The notes beneath the pieces were generated by a model. That model worked only from the letters and a program-made list of their open reading frames with translations. It did no database searches and had not been told where the DNA came from. Of a stretch of DNA of 64,000 bases, positions 48,193 through 58,296 are shown in pieces. The DNA is taken from NCBI GenBank assembly GCA_002224055.1, contig AZLU01000007.1, forward strand, positions 124,001 to 188,000. The letters are read 5' to 3'. Both the position numbers and the translations under genes were made by a program. Within the stretch, counting starts at the first letter, position 1, and each line of letters starts with the position of its first letter. The DNA comes from Pezizomycotina sp. ARF18. Lineage: Eukaryota; Ascomycota.

Positions 48193-49338
48193 ATGACAAC
48201 AGCAAATGGAACATACAAATACTGCGACGTCGAAAAACACGTCGCAATATCGCTTACCTGCGCTGGCCCAAGTTGCTACGGCCTCGTAGGCAACCTCACC
48301 TGCTATCAGCCGAATTCAACCTATTGGCTCTGCAGCAACAATCGAAACTGCACCGGGGAGAGTTCGATTACATCCAGCTTCTTTATCACCCAACCATCTT
48401 TTAACGTGACAACGCAGACGCAGCATCTCAACATCAACGGCTCAGGTTTCACGCTGGTGCAAGACCCTGCTGGCAAAGTTACGGTACAAAATGCGACAAC
48501 AAACGCGACAACAACAACAACAACAACAACAGCCGCATCGAAGAAATCGCATTATAGCGGGATAAAATGCAACTGGTTACTACTGGTCACGGCATTCTTG
48601 TTGGCGTTCTTGGTTTCCGAAGCGGCGGCAGCCAGCAGTATACCGTGTGTGAACGACGTCGTCTCAATCGTTAAAATATCTAGTGACTTGGTTGAAGGTA
48701 ATTTGCAGCAATTCTACGAGGACCAGTGCAATCTTTGGCTTGGTAAGGGGATCGAGTTCTTGCTGAATTCCGCGGAGAAGGCGTTGAATATCGCCCTCTG
48801 CGAGCAGAAGTTCTTCATAGCAGAAGTGGGCATCACGCGAGCTCTCCTCATAAACGGAGCGGAGGTAGAAGAAGTAACCCTACCAGCCGTTTTGCTGACA
48901 GAGGTCGTCGTGAATTCCGTGATCTGCCTTGCAATGGTAGGGTGCCTGAACAGCTTCGTTGCTGACGTAGGGGCGGAGAAGGCCTGCAGTGCTATCTCAC
49001 ACAACAGCACCAGCTTGGCAGCTCCCCAGCCAACCGCGCCGGCACCCGTTAACTCGTCGCCTGCACCCGTTAACTCGTCGCCTGCACCCGTTAACCCGTC
49101 GCCGTCAAACGTCCCGCAGCTGCCCACCAATGAGGGCTGCAACGCCCTCGACTTCGGGAAGTGTCCGTTCTGCAGCACCGGCCCGTTCTGCGATGCCGGC
49201 ATCGTCGCGCAAGGGCCCATCTCGGTGAGCTGCCCCACGCCGTGCACCGACGCGGACCCGTGTCAGCCCAGCGGGGTATGCAACGACGGCTTGGAGTGCT
49301 GGGGCTACAGCCCTTGCGCGCCACAGGGAACCTCGTAG
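48193..49338 (+). CDS. Cys-rich protein with central membrane segment, paralogue B (unknown function)
   Basis: A single open frame of 381 residues, clearly paralogous to A: MTTANGTYKYCDVEKHVAI, SLTCAGPSCYGLVGNLTC, QPNSTYWLCSNN, TQHLNINGSGFTLVQ and the membrane segment WLLLVTAFLLAFLVSEAAAA in the same place. The middle helical part is alignable (EGNLQQFYEDQC, CLAMVGCLNSFVAD), but the Pro-rich linker (a PAPVNSS repeat, three times) and the Cys-rich tail (CPFCSTGPFC, CPTPCTDADPC, GVCNDGLECWGY) differ from A. A TGA six codons upstream of the ATG argues against a missing in-frame signal peptide, unless an intron is present. After the TAG at 49336 the same frame stays coding-like for about 40 residues. 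Confidence 0.75.
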   Translation: MTTANGTYKYCDVEKHVAISLTCAGPSCYGLVGNLTCYQPNSTYWLCSNNRNCTGESSITSSFFITQPSFNVTTQTQHLNINGSGFTLVQDPAGKVTVQNATTNATTTTTTTTAASKKSHYSGIKCNWLLLVTAFLLAFLVSEAAAASSIPCVNDVVSIVKISSDLVEGNLQQFYEDQCNLWLGKGIEFLLNSAEKALNIALCEQKFFIAEVGITRALLINGAEVEEVTLPAVLLTEVVVNSVICLAMVGCLNSFVADVGAEKACSAISHNSTSLAAPQPTAPAPVNSSPAPVNSSPAPVNPSPSNVPQLPTNEGCNALDFGKCPFCSTGPFCDAGIVAQGPISVSCPTPCTDADPCQPSGVCNDGLECWGYSPCAPQGTS

Positions 49339-51511
49339 CCGTCGCCCGGCCCGCCGGCGCCTTCAAGCGAAGCCCCGAACCCAGCTCCGACTAAGGCCAC
49401 CTGGCAGCCCACCGAGGATGTTGACCGGTGTCCTACGCCGGAGGTCTCGACATGGATCATCTCCATATCTTTATACCTAATGACGCACTCCATGTTTTAT
49501 ATATTCTAATAATTCTATGGTTCAAAAATATCGCATTAAGTAAAATAATAAAAATCAAAATAAATATCACAACAAGGCCATAGTAAAAAAAAAAAAAAAA
49601 ATCAAAATAATATGTACTTTTTTTTTCTTTTCTTTCCATTTTCAGAGCCTATTTATCCTGACGCAGTCGCGTCAACAGTTAGTGTTATCAACCTGAAAGC
49701 TTGCAGCCCCGTTCCCCGACAAGAGTCTGAGGATTACCTCGCTTTTGGATACGTATATGTCTCGAATGAAGAATATAGTTGAGAGATATTAGTTGCTCTT
49801 TGTGTTGTATGCAAATCGCTTGATCGATCGTTCATATGATGATGAGTTTCTTTATAATCAGAATCCAGTTGGTAAGTTGACTTGTATGTTTAATATACCT
49901 CCGATTGAAAAACGATTTTCACCCGATAACTCGCGAAGAAAGTTCCCAGAATAATTATAGGGTACTTTATAAAAAGGTCATAAAAAAAAATTTCTTTTTT
50001 TGGACTGCTGCCATCATTCAATTCATCGCCAGTAAGTTCAACAATTCGATTATGCCTCAAGCACCGGTATCAGTCCAACTCGCGACTACGTTATATCGTA
50101 ACAACGTTTGCACTAGCGGGTGTTAAAAATTGGTGGTGGTGGTAAAATAAAGAGAACTGTGGGCTGGTGGAAACAATTACTTCCCCTGGCAGCTCAAACG
50201 ACTCGCGACGTATCCAGGAGAGATATATATACATCACGATTTTAGTTATGTTCATTTGTAATGCGATACCACAGGTATAAAGTGATGGGGGTAAGAGAAG
50301 AAAGAAAGGAAAGGGAAAAAAAAAAAAAAAAAGTAAATAAAAAATAAAGATTTAAGTGATACGTTCCACGTCTTGTTTCGCAGAGAAGTCTGTCAGAACC
50401 AGAATATGAGAGCCGTCATGCTCCGTCATTATCGAGCTATAAGAGCATGGGAAGAGAGTCTTTATATATACAAAGCATTACGACAATCGTGTGCAATGAA
50501 AGGTGATGTGATATGAAATGAAAATGCTACCTATTAACAAGAAGACAGAACCGAGCGCGAAAAGTTATACCAAAGCTTATAATAAAAATAGCGGTAAAGA
50601 AGTAGAATAAGCTATATCTTTTTCAAATAGATAAACTGATAATATTTTGAAGCTTAAGAAAACATTAACATTTTTAGTATCGACGGCTAGAAAATATAAT
50701 AATAAAAACGAAATAGCTAAGAACGAGGCTAGGTTTATATATTCTATTTGGCTATTATAATAACCTTTTAAATTATTTCAGCAGCGCGAAACTGTTAGTA
50801 TAAAGCTTTAAAATGTACATTAGTTAAGATTAGATATACCTAACAATAAAAAAATATTAAAATCGTAGCATAGGAGATATTAGTTAATAATATAATAATA
50901 TAATACTATGCTTTTAATTGAAAAAAAATTCCCACGAAAAAGCTTACACTACTCTTTTAAAAGTTGTAACCTTTTTGGAAGGCGTTACGCTGATATTCTA
51001 TTAGTTACGATATCTAGTCGAAAATTTATATATTTATTAGGCGTAACTTCTGAAGGAGTTGTATCGAAAAAACAATATGATTGCTTGTTTGTTTATAACT
51101 CATGGAATGTTTCTCGCCTGAGGCGCGCGAAGGAACTTTTTAAAATCATACTGAGCTGTTTCCTTTGCAAATCAGAGTCAAAAAAATTATCATTGGTTAG
51201 GAGAGGTGGTTTGAGAGGTGGTTTTACTAGCAAATGATTTGTAATCAAAATATTAATGCTACAAGCAATTTTGTAGAATATTCTCGAAACCAATATTGTA
51301 TTATTTAAACACCAGCCATCCCCCAACCCTTCTTTTAAATAGTTATTAAAAAATAATCAATATACTAAATTGAACCATTGTTGAGTTTAACATAATGGGT
51401 TCCAGTATAAGTCCTTTTCAAAAGTAACGGAACATTTAAATCTGTGAGAAACATAAATACATGTTCTTAAAATTGAATATGATTTAAAATAGGATACAAA
51501 GGGATCAAGTA
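49339..51511. other. Spacer downstream of paralogue B
   Basis: 49339-49460 continues in frame with paralogue B (possible former C terminus). The rest is AT-rich, most strongly at 50500-51500, with runs of A and T. It includes a dispersed repeat copy (51221-51411). No gene supported. Confidence 0.45.
51221..51411 (+). repeat. Dispersed repeat, copy 1
   Basis: Shares an ordered series of matches with 58709-58879 in the same orientation: GGTTTTAC-AGCAAA, ATTCTCGA, ATTATTTAAAC-CCAG-CATCCC, AAATTGAAC and TTC-AGTATA. The two are diverged by many substitutions and small gaps. Not recognised; it could be the end of an old DNA transposon or an untranslated part of a duplicated gene. Confidence 0.5.
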
Positions 51512-54500
51512 TTATAGGGAGTAAGTTCTAGGTTGTAAGAGCTTGACGACGGCCTCGTACCCTCTTCCGGCTGCGTAGGATAGCGGTGTTCGGCCCCACT
51601 CGTCTTTTAAGTCCGCGTTTGCCCCTGCGGCGAGGAGGAGCTTGACGACGGCCTCGTGCCCTTTCCCGGCTGCCCAGAATAGCGGCGTTCGGCCCCAGTC
51701 GTCTTTTGGGTCCGCGTTTGCCCCTGCGGCGAGGAGGACCTTGACCACGGCCTCGTGCCCGTTCCCGGCTGCGTAGGATAGCGGCGTTCGGCCGCACTCG
51801 TCTTTTGAGTTCGGGTCGACCCCTCGGCGAGAAGGAGCTTGACCACGGCCTCGTGCCCTTTCCCGGCTGCCCAGAATAGCGGCGTTCGGCCCCACTCGTC
51901 TTTTAAGTCCGCGTTTGCCTCTACGGCGAGGAGGACCTTGACCACGGCCTCGTGCCCGTTCCCGGCTGCCCAGAATAGCGGCGTTCGGCCGCACTCGTCT
52001 TTTGAGTTCGGGTCGACCCCCTCGGCGAGGAGGACCTTGACCACGGCCTCGTGCCCGTTCTCGGCTGCCCAGAATAGCGGCGTTCGGCCGCACTCGTCTT
52101 TTGAGTCCGCGTTTGCCCCTGCGGCGAGGAGGAGCTTGACCACGGCCTCATGCCCGTTCCCGGCCGCCCGGAATAGCGGCGTTCGGCCGTACTCGTCTTT
52201 TGGGTCCGCGTTTGCCCCTGCGGCGAGGAGGAGCTTGACGACGGCCTCGTGCCCGTTCCCGGCCGCCCGGGATAGCGGCGTTCGGCCGTACTCGTCTTTT
52301 GAGTTCGGGTCGACCCCTACGGCGAGGAGGAGCTTGACGACGGCCTCGTGCCCTTTCCCGGCTGCCCGGGATAGCGGCGTTCGGCCGTACTCGTCTTTTG
52401 AGTTCGGGTCGACCCCTGCGGCGAGGAGGAGCTTGACCACGGCCTCGTGCCCGTTCCCGGCCGCCCGGGATAGCGGCGTTCGGCCGTACTCGTCTTTTGA
52501 GTTCGGGTCGACCCCTGCGGCGAGGAGGAGCTTGACCACGGCCTCGTGCCCTTTCCCGGCTGCTCGGATAGCGGCGTTCGGCCCCACTCGTCTTTTAAGT
52601 CCGCGTTTGCCCCTGCGGCGAGGAGGACCTTGACCACGGCCTCGTGCCCGTTCCCGGCCGCCCGGGATAGCGGCGTTCGGCCGTACTCGTCTTTTGAGTT
52701 CGGGTCGACCCCTCGGCGAGGAGGACCTTGACCACGGCCTCGTGCCTGTTGCCGGCTGCTGTGTGCAGAGTTGTCGGACCATAAGATGCAGATGATCGCG
52801 CCGGCTGTCTTGCTACTTTGAGACTTACAGCATTTCGCGAGGAGCTCTTACCCTCCATGCTGTCACCGAAGCTGAGCACATACACGTCAGTGACGTCTAG
52901 AAGTTACCTCAAGGTTGCCGACCTTGGCCGGTAACTTACCGTGCGTTGTATTGCCTCATGTAGTGCTCCCTCGAAAGAGGAAACAGCCTTCCGCCCTTGC
53001 TGATTGTCTCCTTGTCTTTATCGTTGGGTCTCGCCTCGTCTTTCCTTACGAACCCGGTTTCCTCCGGCGCCTCAGGTTTAAGAATTTGCATTTGGGCTTT
53101 TGCGTCTGCTGCTGAGGACGGCATTTCCGAAGCGAACAATGTCGGTTCTTTTGAGTCGGTACCCGCACCCCGGTGTTCTCTTTAGGATTGGCCTGGAGAT
53201 TGTCTCGAGATAAACAGAATTTGTCCAGAGCGGAAGCTTTAGCAAAGACCGAGTTTATTTCGGCTCTTAGTCCACTGATTTGAGAAAGGTTCCCGAGTAA
53301 GATATCAACATCAATGCCTGGAAGGTGTTCTCTAATGCCGTCCAATATCCTGGTAACGGGTATAAAGTAAGCAGCCGGATCACCGAAAATCCCCGCAGTT
53401 AACTGCCCTATGACCCAGACGTTCTCATCGATGATCCAGGATCCCGATTCTCCGTATTCTGTTGAAACGAACGTAAGTCAGCAACCACCCCTTTATATTA
53501 ACGGTACCATTTCTCCGGGCGTGCAGGATACACTAACCGATAGGGCGCTCCAATGTAAGCTTCCACGCCTGAGAAAACCCACTACCTCCTGGCAAATCCA
53601 ACGCCACCGTCAAAGAGCTCACCGCCCCACGGTTTACTTTATATTTCCCTCCCAATATTTTGATCTTATCATTTACGCAGATGTCCGCCTCGTCGACAAC
53701 ACCAGAAATACTGACCATCGGTGCTTGGCTAGAAATTGTTGCGTCGGGAAATCGGTTGCCGAGAATAACAGCATCAGGTGAAGGTATTATAACGCTCCAG
53801 TCGTCGGAGAATTTAACGGTCTCCGAGAAATATTTGTCTGCAAATACGTTAAGGCATTCGATGCCGACGATAGGCGATTTTGGATCTTGATTGAGCCTGA
53901 AGACTAGCTTCCCTTCCCTCGATTTGATAAGGTTACGTAGATGTTCTTGGTCAGGTAGGGATCCGACCATGGAACTCTCTTCCGAATCACTCCCTGATAT
54001 AAAACCTTCATCATCGGACTCTGTGGCATCAGAATCTTCGGAAACCGAGTGGAAGGGTGTTTCAAGGAGATGGCCCGAAGTGACCATAAAAGGAATGCCC
54101 GAGATCGAAACGAATCCACCCAGAGTGACTGAAAATATTGCCGGTCCATTGCGGAACCCGAACAGACGCTGTCCACAGAAAAGCTCTGGTGTTTTCTCTT
54201 CATCCGCATCATCCATTTCCTCTTCTGTGCCATCTGGATTCCTGGCTGCGAAGAAAGGTTTTCCCTTCAAAGAATTCTTCAACCGTTTCTTAAGTCCTCT
54301 CCTTACCCCGCGAGCGTCGTCATCAGAGGAGCTTTCTGGTTCGGAGTTAGGGCGTAGTATAGTCTCCACGTCAACCTTGCCACCATGCGGAGGGCTCAAA
54401 TCTGAAAGCTCGCATTGATGAAGAATATCCCTAAAATATTTCTGGTACCGCTCCTCGGTCCACACGCCGATGAAGATACGCGTAACAACGGATGGTGCTT

Positions 54501-55085
54501 CACTATGGCTTACCGCTATTGCCAGGATTTCTGTCCCACCGCCGGCTCTATAGTACTTTTTCGTGTCCCTTTTATTAACATCGTTCATAATGCGTTCGTT
54601 GAACGTGTTGTTGTATTTTTTAGGGACAGCCACCAATAGTTCGTTCGGTTCGATACATCTGAGCCATCGACGATCGTACGAACCACTGCGAGTCTCGTCA
54701 TCTAACAGAGGGGTGTCATCTCCTGGCATGGCAAGAGGTTGTGAATGTGCAGGAGCCGAACGGTTGGAACCCGATGGGTCGGAATTAGGGCTCACACTAT
54801 TGCTTTCCTGAGCCGCGTCTGAAGATGACGATGTGAGCATGAACTAGAATGATTGCTGGACCTATATCTAATGCCGTCTTGTGCCTCTTGCGTTCCCTCA
54901 GAAGACGATGGTGGAACATCTTTGTTAGACATAACGTGTTGATCTTTCCTTTCCGAATGAAAGCCGGGTTTCGGTCCAGAGACGCTTTTGCTAGATATGA
55001 TATTCCTCGCTTTCGCGTGGGGGATGGGTATCTGCGGCGCTTCCGGCAAGTCACTCCCTGGACTTCCAGTAATAGTAAACTTCAT
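51512..55085 (-). CDS. Trypsin-like-domain and ankyrin-repeat protein
   Basis: Three exons fit: 55085-53538, 53458-52940 and 52871-51512, with phase-consistent GT-AG introns. The N-terminal 130 residues are low-complexity. Residues about 130-560 form a chymotrypsin-like domain in which the triad can be placed in order: His in FMVTSGHLLETPF, Asp in FSDDWSVIIPSPD, Ser in EYGESGSWIIDENVWVIGQL. A linker leads to about thirteen ankyrin repeats. The last twelve are nearly identical 33-residue units (DEYGRTPLSRAAGNGHEAVV and KLLLAAG-type helices). Frame breaks occur at about 54808, 53166 and several places in the repeats. Known fungal relatives have this protease-like domain in front of repeats, resembling an NLR without the NTPase. 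Probable role: sensing by the repeats, response by proteolysis; the latter is inference. The plus-strand frame over 51839-52633 is only its antisense. Confidence 0.72.
51530..52790 (-). repeat. Ankyrin-coding tandem repeat array, about 99-base units
   Basis: Twelve near-identical units (GCGGCGTTCGGCC recurs every 95-100 bases on the plus strand, at about 51583, 51681, 51780 and on to 52668), plus a divergent first unit near 52770. Two linker types alternate irregularly: GANAD(L/P/S)KDE(W/Y/C) and GVDPNSKDE(Y/C). After GRTPL the variable pair is FW, SR, SY or FR. The rest of each unit is almost invariant. This indicates recent expansion or continuing homogenisation. Confidence 0.9.
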
Positions 55086-55929
55086 GCGTGCAAGCTCAAT
55101 AGTAGTTGTCGTTATCTGAAGGCATGTTCAGTTTCCAGGGCGCTCTTCCTCCAAACTTAACCAATGAAGCCTTCCAAACGCTAGCGATCTGGTATTGATC
55201 AAAGGGAGTTTTTGATACCACGCGGCTATAATTTCTTTTTTTTTTTTTTTTTTGGGTTGATTATGGATGGAGCTGAGCAGGTCTACTATACTTAGTACTC
55301 AAGATCAATACGTTTAAACAATACCCGAAGCAGAGAAAAAAATTAAAGAAAAAGAGGGCACTGTGTATAGTTGAGGAGTAGCATTCTCAGAAATACAGGG
55401 GCTCAAAACACCGATATTGCTAGCAGCGCTATTGTTTACTTCAACCTTTTTCTAATTTTTTCAACCGCATACAGAATAGCAACGGCAGTTTCTCTATATA
55501 AGAGTCCTGCCAGGCTAATAAAGTAGGAATTAATTAATACTTGAAAATAAATTAAACGGAAAACCCCGCCCCATCGAGAAATTGATAATAACTCGTGAAA
55601 TAAACCAACCAATGAATTCTGCAGCCGGTGCGTTCGCATCCTTCATTTTTTCGCACAGCCCCAGAAGGCTTTCCTGTCGGAGAAACTGAAATCTGGACTC
55701 TGGAGGCTGCTAACATTATCGTTTGTCCTCACGAACCGAGAATTTTTTTTTCTCTGTTCTTGTTGTTGTTGTTGTTGCTAGAATCTGAGTGCTTGTTCCG
55801 CTATCTATTAGTGCGTGTGAACGATTCAATAATATATATTACGGGAGGTTTTCTTTTTGTAACACCGAAAGACGTTTGCATGGTCCGCGATCTCCAAACG
55901 ATTTTTTTGCTCCTCCTATGTAACCAAAG
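55086..55929. other. Spacer between the protease-ankyrin and CorA-like genes
   Basis: Divergent promoters would lie here. It contains a T run (about 55238-55255) and a GTT microsatellite (about 55764-55776). No gene supported. Confidence 0.45.
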
Positions 55930-57414
55930 ATGGCTTCAGCTCCACAGTCTGGTTGCCCCGCAAGCGGTAGCCTCTACGATTTTTCACGAATGGATATGAA
56001 CAAATTTTACGAGAGGCACACGAAAGGTTGGTTTGCGCAACGCAAGGCGAAAATTCTAATGGATGGGCTACCGAAGGCTGTTAGGTCCAGTGTCCTAAGA
56101 AGAAGTTATTTGGAATCCCTGGATACAAACAAGAACGGCACCGTGGATGTCATCGAAAATGAGCATAAGGCGTCCATCTATTTCGACAATACTAAAAACA
56201 CTTTGGTATGTGAACATTAATCGAAAGCCTAAATTTGGGCGTGCAGTCAGTATAACCCGTATCCTGCACTCCATGTTGCCGCAATAACGAATCCGTTTCC
56301 TGAACCTGGCCAGATCATTCGCTATCTCCCTGCTCGATCGTTTTCTCTTTAACGTTAATATTGTGTTATTTCCATTCCATCTCGCTCTCTAATTACTATA
56401 TGTCATACAAACAGATTTACAAAATGATGGATGTTACAGATGCAAATGTCAATTTACCGCGGAGGCGTATCTTGTAGGCAAACCAAACTTTTCTTCCGCC
56501 TTAATCCTGCAATTGTCAGGCACCCTGGCTGATTCGAACTTCTCTCAGGTCTTTCTCGCCGTCCGTGTCTATTAAACCAGAAGACGGCTACCACAGTTTC
56601 TTTGCGTTGGACTTAGACCCACCGCTCCACTCCACCGGGTGATCCCGCTAAAAGCTCACCTAACGTCTGGAACTCCGCTGAATGGGGCCACTGGTAGGCG
56701 CCACTATTTGCCTCTTAGGCAATAGGTTATGGAAACTAACCGATCTATACGGACCCGAAAGCATTTCGATCAATGTTCGAAATGTTAATTCAGACCCTTT
56801 CTCTCAGTATGTCCGCTTTGTCGCACGTCGTTTAAGTTTCAAAATCCTTTATGATCCCGGAACCTTTCAAGCTCACAGGGGGATTTTCTTTCCCCTTCAA
56901 GGGGTCCTCAAAATATATCATAAAAAGAACCGTGAGCGCAACGACGAATTGGACGCCGAACATGTCCCACCTTGCGTGCTGCTATCTTCTGAAATGGAAT
57001 TTTTTGATCTGAAGGGTTCTGGTGGGGTATATCCTGTCGGAGTGGAAGTTTTCGGATATATCGCTATTTGCGAGACGACGCAAATCGCGATAGATATTAT
57101 CCATCCTGAAAACGACCTTTCGAAACACTCCTTCGACTTTATTACAACAAATACTGTGGACAGATGGAAACATGTACTAAGTCCAGAATCCGCTGCAAAC
57201 GGAATACCAATCCCATTGCAAATTCTTCTAAGCATCTTCGAAAATGAGGTGAAGACGTGGACAAGCTCTTCGATATACTCGGGTATCATATGCACTGGCT
57301 AGTACGTTTCCTTACCGCTTCCCGTGAAGAAGGAAAATTGAGTGGCCTTCTTAAACGCCTAAAACTTTCAAGCCTAAACCACTTGCTCCGAAACAAGCTA
57401 ACCAGTTAACCAAA

Positions 57415-57461
<47 letters not shown>

Positions 57462-58296
57462 ACAAAACAAAACAGAACGCGCATGTGCACGAAGGAAACT
57501 GCAAAAAGCTTCTTGTGGACATGCTCCGATGTACGGTCGCTCTACTCGACAAACTGAAGCGTATACGGCAGAACCATTCTGATCTCTTGGAGCAAGTCAT
57601 TCCGGGCCACCGAGCAGACTCGAAGATAGCTAGGTGGTGGACGTTAGAAAGACCAAATTACAAGGAATCCCTGGGAGACGATTATCCTGCGGAAGAGGAC
57701 GCTTTGCGGAAATGTAAGGTATACTTCCAGGAGAAGGGAAATCTAATCGACCAGCTTCTGGCGGACGCCCGGGCGACAATCGCAATGGTACGTGAAATCC
57801 CTTTTCCTCCCGCCTAGTCGATGGCTTTCTAATGCGCCTTAATATTTCATATTCTTATACAGGCTCTTAGCGTGCATTCGATCAACGAATCAAGCCGAAG
57901 CGTTGAACAAAATAACAGCCTGAAGCGTTTGAGCTGGATTACGGTAAGTACAAAATCCACTCTCCATATTCAAGGATCACGTCACACGAGTTTAATGATC
58001 CCACTTCCGCCAGTTTATATTCCTACCTCTTTTATTTATAGCGGTAAGTATATTCCGATAGGGAAAGAGTAAATAATTTATTATAAAAGAGACGATCTGT
58101 TGAGTGACATCATACCTTCTTCGGAAAGGCCCTTTTCGGAATGAACCTCGATATTTTCAGAGACAATCCTCCCTGGTGGTGGTACCTTGTAGGGAGTTGC
58201 GCGGCTACCTTAACGATATTCGGAGGCTGGTGGATAATTCGGAACTTTGAAAAACGGGCTACAAGGGATGTGGAGTCCGCCCTTAAACTGAAATAA
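55930..58296 (+). CDS. CorA-like membrane protein with GMN motif
   Basis: The 3' half is clear. Exons 57476-57787, 57863-57943, 58014-58043 and 58129-58296 join in phase to give LKRLSWIT-FIFLPLLFIA-ALFGMNLDIF. This is the first membrane helix ending in the CorA GMN signature; the second is PPWWWYLVGSCAATLTIFGG, and the protein ends ESALKLK. The 58014-58043 exon is only 30 bases. Upstream, ADSNFSQVFLAVR, FFALDLDPPLHSTG, WKLTDLYGPESISI and ILSIFENEVKTW are blocks I associate with fungal CorA-like proteins, spread over several frames between about 56415 and 57301. The N terminus begins MASAPQSGCPASGSLYDFSR at 55930 with a donor at 56206. CorA proteins carry Mg2+; many fungal relatives have lost clear transport evidence and sit beside NLR-type genes. 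The exact exon 2 start is uncertain. Confidence 0.65.
57410..57462 (+). repeat. ATAA tetranucleotide microsatellite
   Basis: About thirteen copies of AATA inside the intron preceding the 57476 exon of the CorA-like gene, followed by ACAAA words up to the acceptor. Confidence 0.9.

Noticed and set aside
51839-52633. Plus-strand open frame of 264 residues with repeated TTASCPFPAA
   Set aside because: It is the antisense of the ankyrin array; the repeat gives a long open frame on the wrong strand. The minus strand matches ankyrin residues precisely.
51530-52790. CRISPR-like regular repeats
   Set aside because: Units are about 99 bases, coding and contiguous, with no unique spacers; the organism is a fungus.
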